Assembly (NCBI GenBank): GCA_934167445.1
Contig: CAKPKJ010000004.1
Span: forward strand, 62,001 to 126,000
Reading direction: 5' to 3'
Source of the DNA: an uncultured Clostridia bacterium
Lineage (GTDB): Bacteria; Bacillota; Clostridia; TANB77; CAG-508
Length of the DNA stretch: 64,000 nucleotides
The position numbers and the translations under genes are program-made. This document shows positions 12,001 through 19,334 of this stretch, one piece after another (positions within the stretch are counted from its first letter, which is position 1; every line of letters starts with the position of its first letter). The notes beneath the pieces are model-generated. The model worked only from the letters and a program-made list of their open reading frames with translations. It made no database searches and had not been told where the DNA came from.

Positions 12001-13336
12001 TATAAAATCTAAAACATCAAACACCGTTAAGCATTATATAATTCCTAAAAGCAAAGATTCAGATGAACCAATAATACCAGATAACCCAAGCAATCCAGAT
12101 GTGCCAAGTAATCCAAATAATCCGAACAATCCAAGCAATCCGGATAACCCAAATGGAGGAAATGGCCAAGAGGATAATAAAACATATAGTATATCAGGAT
12201 TAGCATGGCTTGATGCAAATAAAGACGGACAAAGACAATCAACTGAAAAAATGGTAAGTGGAGTTAGCGTAATGCTAGTTAATAAGGGAGAAGGCCTAAA
12301 TGTAAAAGCTATTACGACGACCGCTCAAGATGGAAAATACCAATTTGACAATTTAAAATATGGAAATTATATGGTTGTATTTAAATATAACACAAGTTTA
12401 TATGGATTAACCAAATATCAACAAGCAGGAGTTTCTGCAAGCGAAAACTCAGATGCAATAGCAAATAATATATCAATAAATGGAGAATCTTTTTCAGGTG
12501 GAATTACAGATACTATTAAATTAAATTCATCTAAAGGAAATATAGATATCGGATTAATAGGAAATGAACAAGGGAAAATAAAAGTAGATAAATATGTTGA
12601 CAAAGTAACTGTTAAAACAAACAAAAAAGAAAAAGTGCAATCATATTCAAATACTAAACTTGCTAAAGCAGATATAAGAGCAAAAGAAATAAAAGGAAGT
12701 GTTGTTACAGCACAATATAAAATAGTTGTAACAAATTCAGGAGAAGGTCAATCTTTAGTAGGAACAATAGTAGATAACATACCAGATGGTTTCGAATTTG
12801 ATTCTGCTAATAATTCAAACTGGAAAGTAAAAAATGGAAACAAAATAATTAATACAAGTTTAGCAAATAAGAAAATCGAAGCTGGAGAAAGTGTAGAATT
12901 ATTAGTAACATTAACTAAGTCAATGGACGAAAATTCAACAGGAACATTTACAAATATTGCATATGCAGAAAACAATGAAAGTGATTCTTCACAAGCAGAT
13001 TTAATAATTTCTGTAAGTACAGGTATTGTTACATATATTTCAATTGGTTTCATATCATTACTAATTGTTGGAGGAATTGTATACATAACACGCAAATATG
13101 GAATTAGCAAAATAGCTAAAATGCTATCAGTAATGGTAATTGGAATAACAATTGGAATTATAAATATAGGAAGTACATTTGCAGCATGGGCACCGGGTAG
13201 TGCACGTTTCGCATATACTTGGAGTCATGGATTAGAAGGCTCTCATAATGGTTTGGCGGCATATTTTTTACGGAAAAGATACGTCAGATGGTATCTGTGT
13301 AAATACTGGAGTTGTTGCAGCAGGAGAGGTAAGTAG
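9080..13336 (+). CDS. DUF11/SdrD_B surface protein, reads into next adhesin (frameshifted fusion)
   Basis: Paralogue of the protein at 23-4819, with a signal peptide (residues 1-32), beta-rich N-half, DUF11-type repeats near 575-690 and 850-980, an Asn/Pro-rich linker at about 1000-1030, and an SdrD_B module with the DANKDGQRQSTE loop. A transmembrane helix near 1315-1335 is followed by a basic turn. Unlike the first pair there is no stop: the frame continues into KMLSVMVIGITIGIINIG and an AxA-like FAAW site (from 13121), which is the signal peptide expected for the downstream adhesin, and then into its mature start (WAPGSARFAYTW). The frame is lost at T6 (13264-13269); the last ~23 residues encoded here are therefore probably an artefact of the shift. 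With five T the reading frame would join directly to the following gene. Confidence 0.8.
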   Translation: MKGKLSRKIITMLFIVMLVLCTSAVLVKQVIGADNEQISIESNLEKYINYNLSDTKKGTLVQYNLKEEIKYQENHTPVKSTETTVNLKQIDGLFADDVKVLNNNALADYTYDNNSGIITIRGNSEIEQYTIICNYNTYSEEKTERDLSLEASEKVILTEDDREVTSTQNFENKVTENVGTLISVNSNTEDIFNGKIKSNIVNGTQYGTTYKENEQIMVSKKDAQDKIQYVETNKDEDKIKFNSTTIYKKDVINILGEDGTVEILDKDDNILATINKDTQYDDQEKFTYTYENEINSIKIKTSNIIQEGTINIENTKEIKAEMQDINKKSFDTLLEIAGINVEKETVIDDVTKEQKEQDIEKVAFGIKGNKTDEIKDATTNIDLEMSQTTWTNEKQNDLIFSVKLDGSNAKYNMLNNPQVTIELPDEVEKVILGNCKLLLSDNLTLEDTSVKTNDNGKKCIVATLSGAQTEYTGGDSTIVPTINIEATIILKKDIEVNEGILKLSYTNQCNIGGAIDQGIIQKNIKIENYQDETNEDDSNLEGKLEKIYTNALKTEAAEQNSEETSRIDGLNLEVTPVKGDKEIKSGDPIYEGEYIKYNFKVTNTSSQEIKDVKLVGNIPEGTVYGELSARPVAVGENKACYEYNFDESLQQKEINVGIMKAGDVYQGYYEVKVKDLQDTEEKAIQSNFQIKVGDMEGAKYTQENTIKKAETKIFLQSFAENIRDGWYYQLVVDNPSGKETNIELKVPQGYVLDYICGPLDNSSGLKWEEDKYEVKDNVVSTKVTDSGTYIFGGNLKRENLPQEGKNGQTEVIATATAKTETAEYKSNENRTNYTYEDVAISMTSETEGEEVLYNSEITYNINIRNIGKTTTDDSTYDAVEVNLEDYLPEELLNKKIHYENYKRIDTNGNTTFEKEEKEENLANVTDENGVKIADVNLLLTIPYGKSVTVKITGTTDYVTEKTEIQNSATVSGTYIKSKTSNTVKHYIIPKSKDSDEPIIPDNPSNPDVPSNPNNPNNPSNPDNPNGGNGQEDNKTYSISGLAWLDANKDGQRQSTEKMVSGVSVMLVNKGEGLNVKAITTTAQDGKYQFDNLKYGNYMVVFKYNTSLYGLTKYQQAGVSASENSDAIANNISINGESFSGGITDTIKLNSSKGNIDIGLIGNEQGKIKVDKYVDKVTVKTNKKEKVQSYSNTKLAKADIRAKEIKGSVVTAQYKIVVTNSGEGQSLVGTIVDNIPDGFEFDSANNSNWKVKNGNKIINTSLANKKIEAGESVELLVTLTKSMDENSTGTFTNIAYAENNESDSSQADLIISVSTGIVTYISIGFISLLIVGGIVYITRKYGISKIAKMLSVMVIGITIGIINIGSTFAAWAPGSARFAYTWSHGLEGSHNGLAAYFLRKRYVRWYLCKYWSCCSRRGK

Positions 13337-16300
13337 TGGAACAGGACCATATATGACATATAGTAAATCATATGGTATAGAAACTTCAAGTTCAAAAACT
13401 TTGAATGATTCAGTTCAGGATTTCACAATGACAGGAAACACAGGAAGTACAATAAAGGTTAAGAACTTAAATGGAGATTATTTATATGGACCATTTACTG
13501 TTAATAGTAATTACAATGGTGGAATAACACTAACAATACATGATAAAGCTGGAAACACTATAAATAGTTATACAACATGTGATGAAAACGGAAATTATAA
13601 ATCTATTCAAGGTTCGTGTACATTTTATATAAAACTTTCAGAAGCATATGCAACTAAAGGAATAAGCAATGTAAAAGCAAGTATGTCTAATTCTGGAACT
13701 AGAACTGAAACAATAACTAAATATGGACATGCTGTATATCATTATGCTAGAGGTTATCAAGATGTAAGAACAACTGGCACATATACAATAGGAGAAACAG
13801 GCAACCCATATGGTATAAGCTATGCACATAATATAACATGGACAAGCTTTAATAGTACATTAGACATTTTAAAACAAGATGCAGACGACTTAGACGTGCC
13901 AATAGAAATTTCAGGAACTATCAGAAACGAAAATGGAACTTGGAGCCAAGAATTTAAAACAACTAATGGTAGAGTACATTATGATAATATACCAGCAGGA
14001 ACATATATAATAAAAGAAACAATAAATAATAATTATGGATATGAATCAAATGTTGGAAAAGAATTAACTGTATACGTACGTGCAGGTGAAACACAAGTAA
14101 TAAGTATGACAAACGAAAAACAAACAGGAGCACTAGAACTTAAAAAAATAGATGCAGATTCTAACAAAGCAATGAAAGATGTAGGCTTTAAAGTATCAGA
14201 TGGAAAAGGAACTTATTTAGTAGCAGTTGACGAAAATGGAAAAGAACAAACAACAGTTAATGGAAAAATTTACTTAAGTGAAATGAAATCAACCAAAAAC
14301 AAAGAAGAAGCAACATTATTTGTTACAGGGGAAGATGGATTATGTACAATTTATAACATCAGAATTGGAAAATACACAGTGGAAGAAACATATTTAGGAA
14401 ATGAATGGTACAATTATGAACTTGATGACAATTATATAAATTGGATTGTTGGAAGTACAAATAATAATGGACCAACAGCAACTGTGGAGGTTGTAAGACA
14501 AAGGTCATATAATACAGCTCCTAAAACTAATATTATAAAAGACGACCAAAAAACAATTGATGATGGATTATATCAAATTGAAGCTGGTGTAGGTTCTAAT
14601 TTTGCACTTGATGTAGGTTATGCAAATACATATGATAAGACAAATGTATGGATTCATCCTAAAAATACTTCAATAGCTCAAAAATTTTATGCAAAATATT
14701 TAGGAAATGGACAATATAAAATTATATATATTGGAGCTGGAAAATGCTTAGATGTTAATGGTGGATTTGCAACAGCTACTAATGGAACAAATGTCCAACT
14801 ATATACTGATAATGGTAGTGATGCACAAAAATGGACGATTCAAAAAGCAGATAATGGATATTATAAATTAAAATTGGGAAATAAAAACTTATATATGGAT
14901 GTAGACGGCGGAAAAGCAGAAGCGTATACTAATGTTCAAGTATATAGTGGAAATAATTCAAATGCCCAAAAATTCAAATTTCAAACATTAGCTACAATAC
15001 CAGAAACAGGGATAACAGCAACTAATATAACATTTAAAAATACTAAAAAATATATCAACCTATCAGGATATGTATGGGAAGATATGATTAGTGGAAAAAC
15101 ATCTGTAAGAGATAATTTATATAATGAAGATGAAGAAAAAAATGATAAATTAGTAGCAAATGTAACAGTAAGATTAAAAGATAAAAATGATAACAGCGTA
15201 GAATTCAAAACTCTAAAAAATGCGGATGCAACAACAGATGAAGAAAAATACGAAACTCATACAGAAATAAGAACAGATGCTGATGGAAAATATGAAATGA
15301 GAAGAGTATTAATAGATAAATTAGATGAATACTATGTAGAATTTGAATATAATGGAATGAGTTATAAATCTGTAGCATCAGACCTAGTAAAAGCAAATGG
15401 AAGCAAAGCAACAGATGATAATTCGAGAGAAGAATTTAATAATAGTTATGCAACAATAAGAAACAACCAATCTTTAGATAATAGTAATAACAAAAAATAT
15501 AATTTGAAATATGATTATAAAGACAATAAAAGCACATTAATATATGGAGATAATCCAGTATATGGATATGATGGACAAAGATTCCCAATCAATGATGTTT
15601 ATAATCAATATACATTACGAGCAAATACAAAAGATGCATATATAGCAGCAAAAACAAATGAAAATAACTATAAGGGATATCTAACAGATATTCATACAGT
15701 TGAAGACATAAGAAAAAATGATATAAATGAAATAGACAATCTTAATTTAGGATTATACGAAAGAGAAAGGTCAGACTTTGCAATAGTTGAAGATATTGAT
15801 AATGTTAAATTAACATTAAATGGATATGACCATATATATGATTATAACCAAAGATTAAACAGTCAAACATTAGCTGACGAAAACAATGAAAACAATGGAT
15901 TTAATACAACCGTTAAATTTGGAAACAAATATAAAAACGCAAGTTATACAAGAGAAGTATATCAATCAGATTTAGTTTATAATATGCAACAAGGAAATGA
16001 AGGCAAATTACAAGCATATATAAAATACAAAGTAGCAATTAAAAACGAAACAACAAACTTATATATGACTGCAAATGAAATTGTAAGCTATTATGATAAT
16101 AGATATGAAATAATGAGCATAAAAGATGAAGATGGAAAAGACTTAAAATATACTATAGACAATAATTATAGCAAGAATGGCTATAAGAAAGTTGTAATAG
16201 AAGCAAATCAACAAGTAGCACATCAAAAACAAAGAAATATTTATATAGAATACAAATTAGACAATGACGCATTAAATGCAGTATTAAACCAAGATATAAC

Positions 16301-18050
16301 ATTAAATGCAGTATCAGAAATAACATCATACTCAACATATGAAGACCAAGAATATAAAATAAGATATGCGGGAATAGATAAAGACTCTAACCCAGGAACA
16401 ACAGAGCCAACAAACAAAGAAACCTATGAAGATGATACAGATTCAGCACCATCATTTATACTACACGTAAAAAATCCAAGAGTAATAAGTGGAACAGTAT
16501 GGGAAGATTCAGCAATATCAAATAAACTAAGACTTAATGGATATGACAAGGAAAGAATAGGAAATGGTGTATATGAAGAAAATGAAAATACAATTGGAAA
16601 TGTAAAAGTAGAATTGTTGAAAATTGAAGGTACAAACAGTGATGGAAGCAATGTATATACACTTGCAAAACTATATGAAGATAATACAGAAAAACCAGTA
16701 AAAGACGCAACAATGACAACAAGTAAAGATGGTAAATATGCATTTAATGGAGTTATACCAGGTGAATATGTATTAAGATTTACATATGGAGATAACAGTG
16801 TAATTTATACAACATCAGGAGAAGAAGTAGAACAAATAAAAGCTGAAGACTATAAATCAACAATTTATAGAGGTGGAAACAAAAATAATGTAGGCTCAGA
16901 AGATGGCTTATGGTATAGAGAAGAAACATCTAAAAACATAGACTCACAAAGACTATCAGATGCTAGAGATAGAACTGGAGTATATGGTGAAGGAGATTCT
17001 GCCCAAGAATTAGACATAGTAGACCATAGAACAACAGAAAGAACATTAAACAATAAAGCAGCAGAATATGAAAGATCATTATCAGCAATAAAATCAGACA
17101 CAGAACACTTTACAATAAGAATGGATTATGATGTTAACAAAGATAACATTAGTGTATATGGTGCAGATTTGAAATTTGTATTTGACCATATGGACTTTGG
17201 TATTATTAAGAGACCAGAGCAAATATTAAAAATAACAAAACAAATTAGCCATATAAAAGTAACATTGGCAAATGGTCAAGTAATAATTGATGGAAATCCA
17301 CAAACAGATAATTTACAACACGTAAAATTACTAAAAGACGAAAATGGAAACAGTAATATTCATATAGAACTAGACAGTGAGTTAATACAAGGTGCAAATG
17401 TTGAAGTAACATATGGAATAACAGTAGATAATACAAAAGCAGAAATAGATTATAGTGACCAAGATTACTATATTTATGGAACAAAACCAACCGATAAATC
17501 TAAATTTAGAACAGCAACAGTGATGAACCTATATGACTACCTATCTAATGACTTAGTATATGACGTAAACAACGATACTAACAAACAATATTGGACAGTA
17601 GTAGACAAAAAAGATAATTCATTTGAATGGTTACAAACAGAAGGATACTTATCAGAAGAAGCATTCAAAGCATTTAAGAAATACAACCAAGTATTCCAAA
17701 CAGGAGCATTTAGAGATATGGTACCAGGAACAAGAAAAACAATTAATATGGTTGCATCAAAAGTATTATCAAACACAACAGATGATATGATATATGGAAA
17801 TGACGTTGAAGTTACAGAAGTTAAAAACGAACCAATGAAAGATTCAACACCAGGTAACTATGTACCAACAAGTACATCAAACCCAGGAACTTTAGGAAGC
17901 CCAGATGAACCAGATAGTGACAATAAATATATTACAATCACAGGCCCAACTGGTGAAAACCAAAACTATTTACCATATGTAATATTAGGAATAAGTGGAT
18001 TAATAATCCTTGGAACAGGAATAATATTTATCAAGAAAAAATTGCTATAA
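13248..18050 (+). CDS. Adhesin with ricin-type lectin and SdrD_B/Cna repeats (5' part lost by frameshift)
   Basis: Paralogue of the adhesin at 4841. The ORF begins at 13248 without a signal peptide or ribosome site; its true N-terminus lies in the overlapping upstream frame, separated by one base in T6 at 13264-13269. Restoring the frame gives AAYF-YGKDTSDGICVNTG, whose Cys matches the thioester-like Cys of the paralogue. Cna/SpaA-like modules occur near 215-290 and 295-400. A ricin B-type (beta-trefoil) lectin spans about 440-580, with repeated LDV/MDV and AQKW/AQKF motifs, and is absent from the paralogue. SdrD_B modules follow at about 605 (LSGYVWED) and 1080 (SGTVWED). The C-terminus has TGPTGEN, a hydrophobic helix and IKKKLL, a sortase-like anchor variant. 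Inferred function: glycan-binding surface adhesin. Confidence 0.8.
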   Translation: MVWRHIFYGKDTSDGICVNTGVVAAGEVSSGTGPYMTYSKSYGIETSSSKTLNDSVQDFTMTGNTGSTIKVKNLNGDYLYGPFTVNSNYNGGITLTIHDKAGNTINSYTTCDENGNYKSIQGSCTFYIKLSEAYATKGISNVKASMSNSGTRTETITKYGHAVYHYARGYQDVRTTGTYTIGETGNPYGISYAHNITWTSFNSTLDILKQDADDLDVPIEISGTIRNENGTWSQEFKTTNGRVHYDNIPAGTYIIKETINNNYGYESNVGKELTVYVRAGETQVISMTNEKQTGALELKKIDADSNKAMKDVGFKVSDGKGTYLVAVDENGKEQTTVNGKIYLSEMKSTKNKEEATLFVTGEDGLCTIYNIRIGKYTVEETYLGNEWYNYELDDNYINWIVGSTNNNGPTATVEVVRQRSYNTAPKTNIIKDDQKTIDDGLYQIEAGVGSNFALDVGYANTYDKTNVWIHPKNTSIAQKFYAKYLGNGQYKIIYIGAGKCLDVNGGFATATNGTNVQLYTDNGSDAQKWTIQKADNGYYKLKLGNKNLYMDVDGGKAEAYTNVQVYSGNNSNAQKFKFQTLATIPETGITATNITFKNTKKYINLSGYVWEDMISGKTSVRDNLYNEDEEKNDKLVANVTVRLKDKNDNSVEFKTLKNADATTDEEKYETHTEIRTDADGKYEMRRVLIDKLDEYYVEFEYNGMSYKSVASDLVKANGSKATDDNSREEFNNSYATIRNNQSLDNSNNKKYNLKYDYKDNKSTLIYGDNPVYGYDGQRFPINDVYNQYTLRANTKDAYIAAKTNENNYKGYLTDIHTVEDIRKNDINEIDNLNLGLYERERSDFAIVEDIDNVKLTLNGYDHIYDYNQRLNSQTLADENNENNGFNTTVKFGNKYKNASYTREVYQSDLVYNMQQGNEGKLQAYIKYKVAIKNETTNLYMTANEIVSYYDNRYEIMSIKDEDGKDLKYTIDNNYSKNGYKKVVIEANQQVAHQKQRNIYIEYKLDNDALNAVLNQDITLNAVSEITSYSTYEDQEYKIRYAGIDKDSNPGTTEPTNKETYEDDTDSAPSFILHVKNPRVISGTVWEDSAISNKLRLNGYDKERIGNGVYEENENTIGNVKVELLKIEGTNSDGSNVYTLAKLYEDNTEKPVKDATMTTSKDGKYAFNGVIPGEYVLRFTYGDNSVIYTTSGEEVEQIKAEDYKSTIYRGGNKNNVGSEDGLWYREETSKNIDSQRLSDARDRTGVYGEGDSAQELDIVDHRTTERTLNNKAAEYERSLSAIKSDTEHFTIRMDYDVNKDNISVYGADLKFVFDHMDFGIIKRPEQILKITKQISHIKVTLANGQVIIDGNPQTDNLQHVKLLKDENGNSNIHIELDSELIQGANVEVTYGITVDNTKAEIDYSDQDYYIYGTKPTDKSKFRTATVMNLYDYLSNDLVYDVNNDTNKQYWTVVDKKDNSFEWLQTEGYLSEEAFKAFKKYNQVFQTGAFRDMVPGTRKTINMVASKVLSNTTDDMIYGNDVEVTEVKNEPMKDSTPGNYVPTSTSNPGTLGSPDEPDSDNKYITITGPTGENQNYLPYVILGISGLIILGTGIIFIKKKLL

Positions 18051-18070
18051 ATCATAATTGATTTAGCTAA

Positions 18071-18107
18071 AAAGAACTACAGCATAATTACTGTAGTTCT
18101 TTTTTTA
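18071..18107 (+). terminator. Rho-independent terminator of second adhesin pair
   Basis: An 11-base perfect stem, AAGAACTACAG with CTGTAGTTCTT, eight-base loop, followed by T7. Confidence 0.9.
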
Positions 18108-18124
18108 TAAAATTGCATATAATA

Positions 18125-18160
18125 TTACGAAAAAATGACGAAAACGTCAAAAATTCGTAA
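18125..18160. repeat. Nested 36-bp palindrome upstream of the structured RNA promoter
   Basis: Outer arms TTACGAA (18125-18131) and TTCGTAA (18154-18160) flank inner arms TGACG (18136-18140) and CGTCA (18145-18149), separated by exactly four A on each side and by a four-A loop. It ends about 32 bases before the -35 box of the RNA gene. The perfect mirror spacing suggests a protein-binding site or recombination site; there is no T-run to make it a terminator. Confidence 0.6.
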
Positions 18161-18191
18161 TGAACGAGTTCTAAAAATTTGCAACAATTAC

Positions 18192-18220
18192 TTGACATAA
18201 TATGAAAAAAGTAGTATACT
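18192..18220 (+). promoter_or_regulatory. Sigma-A promoter of structured RNA
   Basis: Consensus TTGACA at 18192-18197, a 17-base spacer and TATACT at 18215-18220. Transcription should start near 18227. It is among the best promoters in the window. Confidence 0.85.
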
Positions 18221-18226
18221 AAAAAT

Positions 18227-18586
18227 ATGTCAGCAGAGCTGACTTTGTATTAAAACCGAGTAATCAGAGAGGAGCTGATTATGAAGTAGTGCCGTAATAA
18301 AATTGTAGTAAAATTTTTTATTATGGAGTAGTAATCCAGCAATTGACGGAGGTACAAATGTCCCCATAGTTAATTGTTCGGTTCCAAAGGGAGCCTTAAT
18401 GTTTGGTAGCAAAGATTACGTTAAGGTTAGAACCGAGCCATATAAATGGCAAACCCATAAAGGTAAAATTGAGTCATAATAATTGACTCAGATATTTTTC
18501 CAGTCTCAAGATGCTACTATTGAGATTTGTAATATGCAAGAAGCAGACTTAGCAAAAATATTATTGTTGAGTCTGCTTCTTTTTTG
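18227..18586 (+). ncRNA. Highly structured non-coding RNA, possibly raiA-motif RNA
   Basis: There is no open reading frame, but a strong promoter (18192-18220) and terminator (18538-18586) bracket it. The core at about 18250-18445 folds into several helices: AATCAG/CTGATT; CCGTAATAAAA with TTTTATTATGG; AATTGAC with GTTAATT; and a nested arm in which GTTCGGTTC (about 18377) pairs with GAACCGAGC (about 18433), enclosing CCTTAATG/CGTTAAGG. Downstream hairpins are GAGTCA/TGACTC and TCTCAA/TTGAGA. Length, the AACCGAGTAATCAG start and multi-helix layout remind me of the raiA-motif RNA of Clostridia, but this is from memory and no raiA gene is adjacent. It lacks the signature sequences of tmRNA, RNase P, SRP RNA and 6S RNA. 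Confidence in an RNA gene is high; confidence in family identity is about one half. Confidence 0.75.
18538..18586 (+). terminator. Terminator of structured RNA
   Basis: AAGAAGCAGACT (18538-18549) pairs perfectly with AGTCTGCTTCTT (from 18570) and is followed by a run of T. Confidence 0.9.
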
Positions 18587-18641
18587 TATAAAAAACGCCT
18601 TAATTGTTGAAAAATAAGGCGCTTATGGTATAATTTAATAT

Positions 18642-18905
18642 ATGAAAATTAATAATTATACCAATAATAATTATAAACCAAAACAATTAAAATTACCACT
18701 AGAAATTGAAAAAATTATAGAAATTTCTGATCTAGTATATAGTTTTTGTGAAATTATCGATTGTATTGACCTGAATTCATATTTTGTAAAGAAAGGTTAC
18801 AAAACTGGTCGACCAAGATATAATCGAGAGAATTTACTTAAAGTTATACTATTCTCATTTATGGAAAATGGCTATCTATATAGAACTAAGAAGACGTGGA
18901 TATAA
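18642..18905 (+). pseudogene. N-terminal fragment of an IS1182-like transposase (DUF772)
   Basis: The 87-residue frame has the start region typical of IS1182-family transposases: YKPKQLKLPLEIEKII, then a Tyr-rich helix and TGRPRYNRENLLKVILFSF. This matches only the first quarter of a full-length enzyme (normally around 450 residues). After MENGY (about 18875) the sequence turns into the C-terminal part of an unrelated ATPase read in another frame. A CGCCTTA/TAAGGCG hairpin at about 18596-18622 lies just upstream and may be the residue of the insertion sequence end. No catalytic domain remains, so it is inactive. Confidence 0.75.
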
Positions 18906-19191
18906 TGTGGATGTTGGTTCTGTTGAAATACGAGAAGGCAATAAGAAAAAACAATTAGAAATTGATTTTGTTGCCAATAAAGGAAACAATAAAATTTATA
19001 TTCAATCAGCTTTAGAAATGAAAACAGGAGAAAAAGTACGCCAAGAACAAAAATCGTTAATAAACGTAAATGACTTTTTTAAAAAAATAATAATTGTAGG
19101 GGATAATATAAAAAGGTCACGATATGATAATGGAATTATATTAATGAGTATATATGATTTCTTACTAGATGAAGATAGCTTAAGTTACTAA
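18868..19191 (+). pseudogene. C-terminal fragment of a DUF4143-type ATPase
   Basis: The 107-residue frame reads AIYIELRRRGYNVDVGSV, then EIDFVANKGNNKIYIQSALEM and a TIIVGDN-like region. This is the nuclease-like C-terminal domain that follows the AAA module in DUF4143/DUF4143-like ATP-binding proteins. The ATPase domain with Walker motifs is missing. The 5' side is fused to a transposase fragment across a short shared stretch (GAAAATG near 18864-18870), suggesting a deletion through microhomology. A complete distant relative lies at 52826. Probably non-functional. Confidence 0.7.
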
Positions 19192-19244
19192 TTCTGATGA
19201 TTCTTGAAGATTTCGTGTGTCCGTCCAGTTCCTTTATTGAAAAG

Positions 19245-19279
19245 ATTGCTTTAGACATAGGTATTGTCTAAAGCATTTG
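19245..19279. terminator. Hairpin between ATPase remnant and lectin-fold gene
   Basis: TTGCTTTAGACA (19246-19257) pairs with TGTCTAAAGCA (19265-19275). It sits within a larger 7-bp inverted repeat, CCGTCCA at 19221 and TGGACGG at 19297. The T-run is short, so it may serve as a weak terminator for either strand or mark a mobile-element end. Confidence 0.45.
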
Positions 19280-19334
19280 GTTTATGAATATAAAATTGGA
19301 CGGAAAGAAATTTTTTACTGTACTTAATTTGAAA

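Noticed and set aside
13248..13330. ATG 13248 as the true start of the second adhesin
   Set aside because: No ribosome site, no signal peptide, and it lies inside an overlapping frame that provides the missing signal peptide; a one-base shift explains it better.
18227..18586. tmRNA, RNase P RNA, SRP RNA or 6S RNA
   Set aside because: None of the diagnostic conserved sequences of those RNAs could be found in the region.
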